From Leishmania martiniquensis (taxonomy: Eukaryota; Euglenozoa; Kinetoplastea; Trypanosomatida; Trypanosomatidae): a stretch of DNA of 64,000 bases. Location of the stretch: positions 676,001 through 740,000 of the forward strand of contig NC_090156.1 in NCBI RefSeq assembly GCF_017916325.1, given 5' to 3'. Under the pieces are notes generated by a model, which was given only the letters and a program-made list of their open reading frames with translations, searched no databases and was not told where the DNA came from. Position numbers and translations under genes: made by a program. This document shows positions 61,510-64,000 of the stretch, one piece after another (within the stretch, counting starts at the first letter, position 1; each line of letters opens with the position of its first letter).

Positions 61510-61749
61510 ATGTCGAGCATCTGCGACACCATCGTAGCACGCATCCAGGAGGCGTTTCAACCGGCAGAGCTGGAGGTGACGGAAATCAGTGCAGATCAGG
61601 CCAAGTACGACGTGCGTATCGTCTCTTCGGCGTTCGCCGGCGTGCCGCTGCTTCAGCGCCATCGTATGGTCAACGATCTCTTTAGCGAGGAGATGCGGTC
61701 CGGTAAGATTCACGCCTTGAGCATATCCGCTAAGCCGCCACCATCGTAA
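61510..61749 (+). CDS. BolA-like protein
   Basis: This encodes 79 residues (MSSICDTIVARIQEAFQPAE). The family signature is FAGVPLLQRHRMVNDLFSEEM, then RSGKIHALSISAKPP, with the invariant His near residue 50 that helps bind an iron-sulphur cluster with a monothiol glutaredoxin. There is no mitochondrial presequence, so it looks like the cytosolic BOLA2 type. BolA-glutaredoxin pairs deliver or sense iron-sulphur clusters. It is the last clear gene of the rightward unit in the window. Confidence 0.9.
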   Translation: MSSICDTIVARIQEAFQPAELEVTEISADQAKYDVRIVSSAFAGVPLLQRHRMVNDLFSEEMRSGKIHALSISAKPPPS

Positions 61750-62880
61750 GCGTTGTTTGCGCGTGTCGGCTGCATTCATTTCTTTTCCGCTCGCCTCGAT
61801 CTCTCCTCTCTGGACCGAATACGCGAAGACAGAGGGGCGGACCTGCACACAGGCACGGCAGCGTGAAGGGTTGGCGACTAGTGCAGAAAAGCACCAGGCG
61901 AGCGAGACGATCCAATCATCGCATTGAGCAAAGAGGGTGTGATCCCGCCCCTGTCGGGGCTGTATGCTCCACGGCCCATGTCCTTGAGGCGATTTCATCT
62001 CGGCATGCTTCTCTTGCGGGCTGCACCTGTTGTCGCAGTAGTGCAGATAGTTACTGGTGTCTCTCCAGCTGCTGCTTCCTCCTCCCCCCTCTCCACTGAC
62101 ACTCTTTCTGTTCCCGTTTCCTCGCTTCTCCCTGCTTACTTCTGATGCCTGTGAGGTGCTGCGTCCGACCTGCGTACCGTACGTTTCACACACCTCTCTC
62201 CTTTGTCACTTCACACAGAAAGGCGTGCCATGCTGTGGAGCCCACCGTACATGACTGAAAACGTAACCGGATGCACGCGCCATGCACGCAGGCTGGATGA
62301 ATCCCGCGGACTTGGCGGTACAGCGAGACAGATACGGCAAGCCGCAGAAGCCGACTTTCTCACGTAAGCCTCTATCCCAGTGTGGCTCACTCTTGCCAGC
62401 CCTTCCTTCCTTCCCCGCCATACCCCTTCGCATGATGTTGTACTTACCACGCCTGCAACCCTGACAAGGCAGCGGCAAGAGAAAGAGCAGCCGACACGCT
62501 GCCGCCGTCATGTCTCTTCTAGTGCACCTCAAATCATGCTTGCCTCCCCTATAGAGGCCTCCGTTTTCTGTGATGATTCGCTCCCTTGCTTTGCTTTCAA
62601 AGGCACTGGGAAAGGGAGCGACAACAAAGCGGCGTCACAGTCGTTCGCCGAACGCCACAGCGTGCGCGTCTTTGCTCTCTCCGTGACGAGGATATCGGCA
62701 ACCACGTGCAGTGACACACGGGATCTGTTTTCGTAGGGCGGGGATGGTGGGGGCATCCACGCATAGGCGTCAAGCAGAAATCACAGTTCCCACCATAGCA
62801 CTCCCCGCCATCACGGAGGAAGCCTGGCATATGGCCCGCCACAAATAAGCAGCGAACATTACGCAGGCTTTCAGCTACTC
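61750..62880. other. 3' flank of the BolA gene, no clear gene
   Basis: Only short frames are open. A plus-strand frame at 62282-62464 encodes 60 residues of ordinary-looking composition but has no recognisable relative. C/T-rich stretches occur near 62090-62140. Confidence 0.35.
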
Positions 62881-63770
62881 GAAGAGGACCTGAAGAGCGC
62901 GTTGCGCGATACCTACGCGACTCTTCCCATGCTCCTGATGGCCCACTCCTCGACGAACTCGAGCAGGTTCATCAGTGACTTCCCTCTGAGAATCGTAGAG
63001 GTCGCAGTGGCATGACCAAAAGCGGCGATGCATACCACGCGATGAAGACAATTCCGGAAAGCATTCAGAACGGGACGGCTGAGGGCGACTGATGCAATTC
63101 GGCCACGCACCGGCTGGTACTACCGCCTGCTCAACGACAAAGCAGAGGTCGGCGGTGTAGAAGGGCCGGAGGGAGGAAGCTCAAAACCGCCTCATGAGCG
63201 ACAGTGGCGGCAACGCGAGCGCCTCGGCCGGGCGCCCCCTTGGGGCTTCGCCGCCGCGCCGTGGGGTGCGTTGATCGGGTCGGATGCTTTTTTGTGCCAC
63301 ACGCACCCGCTCGGATGCCTTGAACAGATGCGCACTTTATCGATCGGTGGGCAGCTGCGGCCGAGCTCACCCTGAAGCTCTGGTTCCACTCTTAAAGGCC
63401 ACCACAATTTTTCTGGGAAGCATTCTCTCTACCCGCACTGAAGGCTGCTCGGATTGCGAATAGGCAGTAAAATACCCAGCTTCAGGCGCCGGATACTTTA
63501 TTTTGTCTCCTTGGGAGGGGGGGCGTGCCCGACGCACCAAGGCCGCTTTGAACGATGCTGGGTGAACGGTGCCGGTCTTGCACACCCCTACAGGAGTGCG
63601 CGTTGCTCATCAAACACGCACTGTCTCCATGGGCCTCAGGCCACAAAGGCACAAGACGTCCATGGCCCTGCTTGAACGGTTGATGGATGAGTCTCGGCTA
63701 TTGCCTTTGGAGCATGCGCCACAGTTGACAGGCCTGGACGCACGCCGAAGACCTAGGGGCAGGTGAAGCT
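62881..63770 (+). other. Possible decayed coding sequence
   Basis: One plus-strand reading stays nearly open, with only scattered stops, from 62881 to 63766. It gives reasonable protein-like stretches such as EPEERVARYLRDSSHAP, KATTIFLGSILSTRTEGC and MALLERLMDESRLLPLEHAP. This is more coherent than the biased frames seen in other gaps. It could be the remnant of a retroelement of the ingi/DIRE type or of an ordinary gene, but no reverse-transcriptase or nuclease motif was found. Low confidence. Confidence 0.25.
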
Positions 63771-64000
63771 CTTCAGGCCCCCTTTATGCGTGTCCTTCAG
63801 TCAGCCCCCTTTGCTCTTGCCGCTTGCCTGCACAGTGCTCCCTCCAGCTAGGTGGAGATGATACGCGCGATCCACTGCGTCATCTCGGCCGTGTATCATG
63901 GCGAGCACGCTACTGTGCAGATTGCCAAGTCGGCAAGGTATTGTACAATTCCGCAAAGCGATCTGTTTTTTTTTTAAGGCAGGATTACCTCAGGCCATGG
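63771..64000. other. Right edge of the window
   Basis: A T run lies at about 63966-63976. No telomeric hexamer repeats are present. Nothing else seen. Confidence 0.3.

Noticed and set aside
62282..62464. Small plus-strand ORF (MHAGWMNPADLAVQRDRYG)
   Set aside because: The composition is ordinary, but there is no splice-acceptor tract before it and no recognised family; too short to support.
62881..64000. Chromosome end or telomere
   Set aside because: No TTAGGG/CCCTAA arrays were found, so the window ends before any telomere.

Overview
The window looks like nuclear DNA of a Leishmania-type trypanosomatid. The genes are intronless and closely packed. Each is preceded on its own strand by a pyrimidine-rich tract and an AG, which is a spliced-leader trans-splicing signal. 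They form two long one-strand clusters that diverge from a single point. Several products are kinetoplastid-specific: the kinetoplast nuclease SSE1, a kinetoplast poly(A)-polymerase-like enzyme, glycosomal PEX14 and the trypanosomatid COX6. From memory, the gene order resembles Leishmania chromosome 21. The species cannot be fixed from the sequence alone.

Left arm (1 to about 34.7 kb, all minus strand, transcribed leftward). Reading outward from the divergence point: a possible small zinc-ribbon ORF, ribosomal protein eL32, cytochrome c oxidase subunit 6, proteasome alpha-2, an MCU-family mitochondrial calcium channel subunit with a frameshift, a PUF (Pumilio) protein, a MYND-finger protein, a helical-repeat protein, SSE1, a DYRK-type kinase, a hypothetical protein with a degenerate EF-hand, calcineurin B, a PPR protein, a prenylated ubiquitin-fold protein, a small zinc-finger protein, a coiled-coil protein, and a partial F-box protein with many membrane segments.

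Divergent strand-switch region (about 33.9-35.5 kb). This is the presumed bidirectional Pol II start region. It carries three G8 tracts and an A11 tract.

Right arm (35.5-61.7 kb, all plus strand): a WBP11-like small protein, a KPAP2-like nucleotidyltransferase, a WW-PHD-SET protein, CBF5, ATP synthase gamma, ribosomal protein eS6, two copies of a V-ATPase proteolipid with identical coding sequence, GAA1, ribosomal protein eL43, proteasome alpha-5, PEX14, a 1000-residue F-x-P repeat protein and a BolA protein. The last 2.2 kb has no convincing gene but may hold a decayed coding sequence.

The most striking structure is a pair of apparently perfect 564-bp inverted repeats (26575-27138 and 39693-40256), of SIDER2 size. 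They bracket the strand-switch region and eight or nine genes. Recombination between them could flip or amplify the 12.6-kb segment. A flip would leave every gene co-directional with its neighbours. A diverged relative of the repeat lies at about 2890-3480. All three copies have the same orientation relative to transcription.

Starts were chosen at the first ATG after a plausible splice acceptor, so several 5' ends are tentative.
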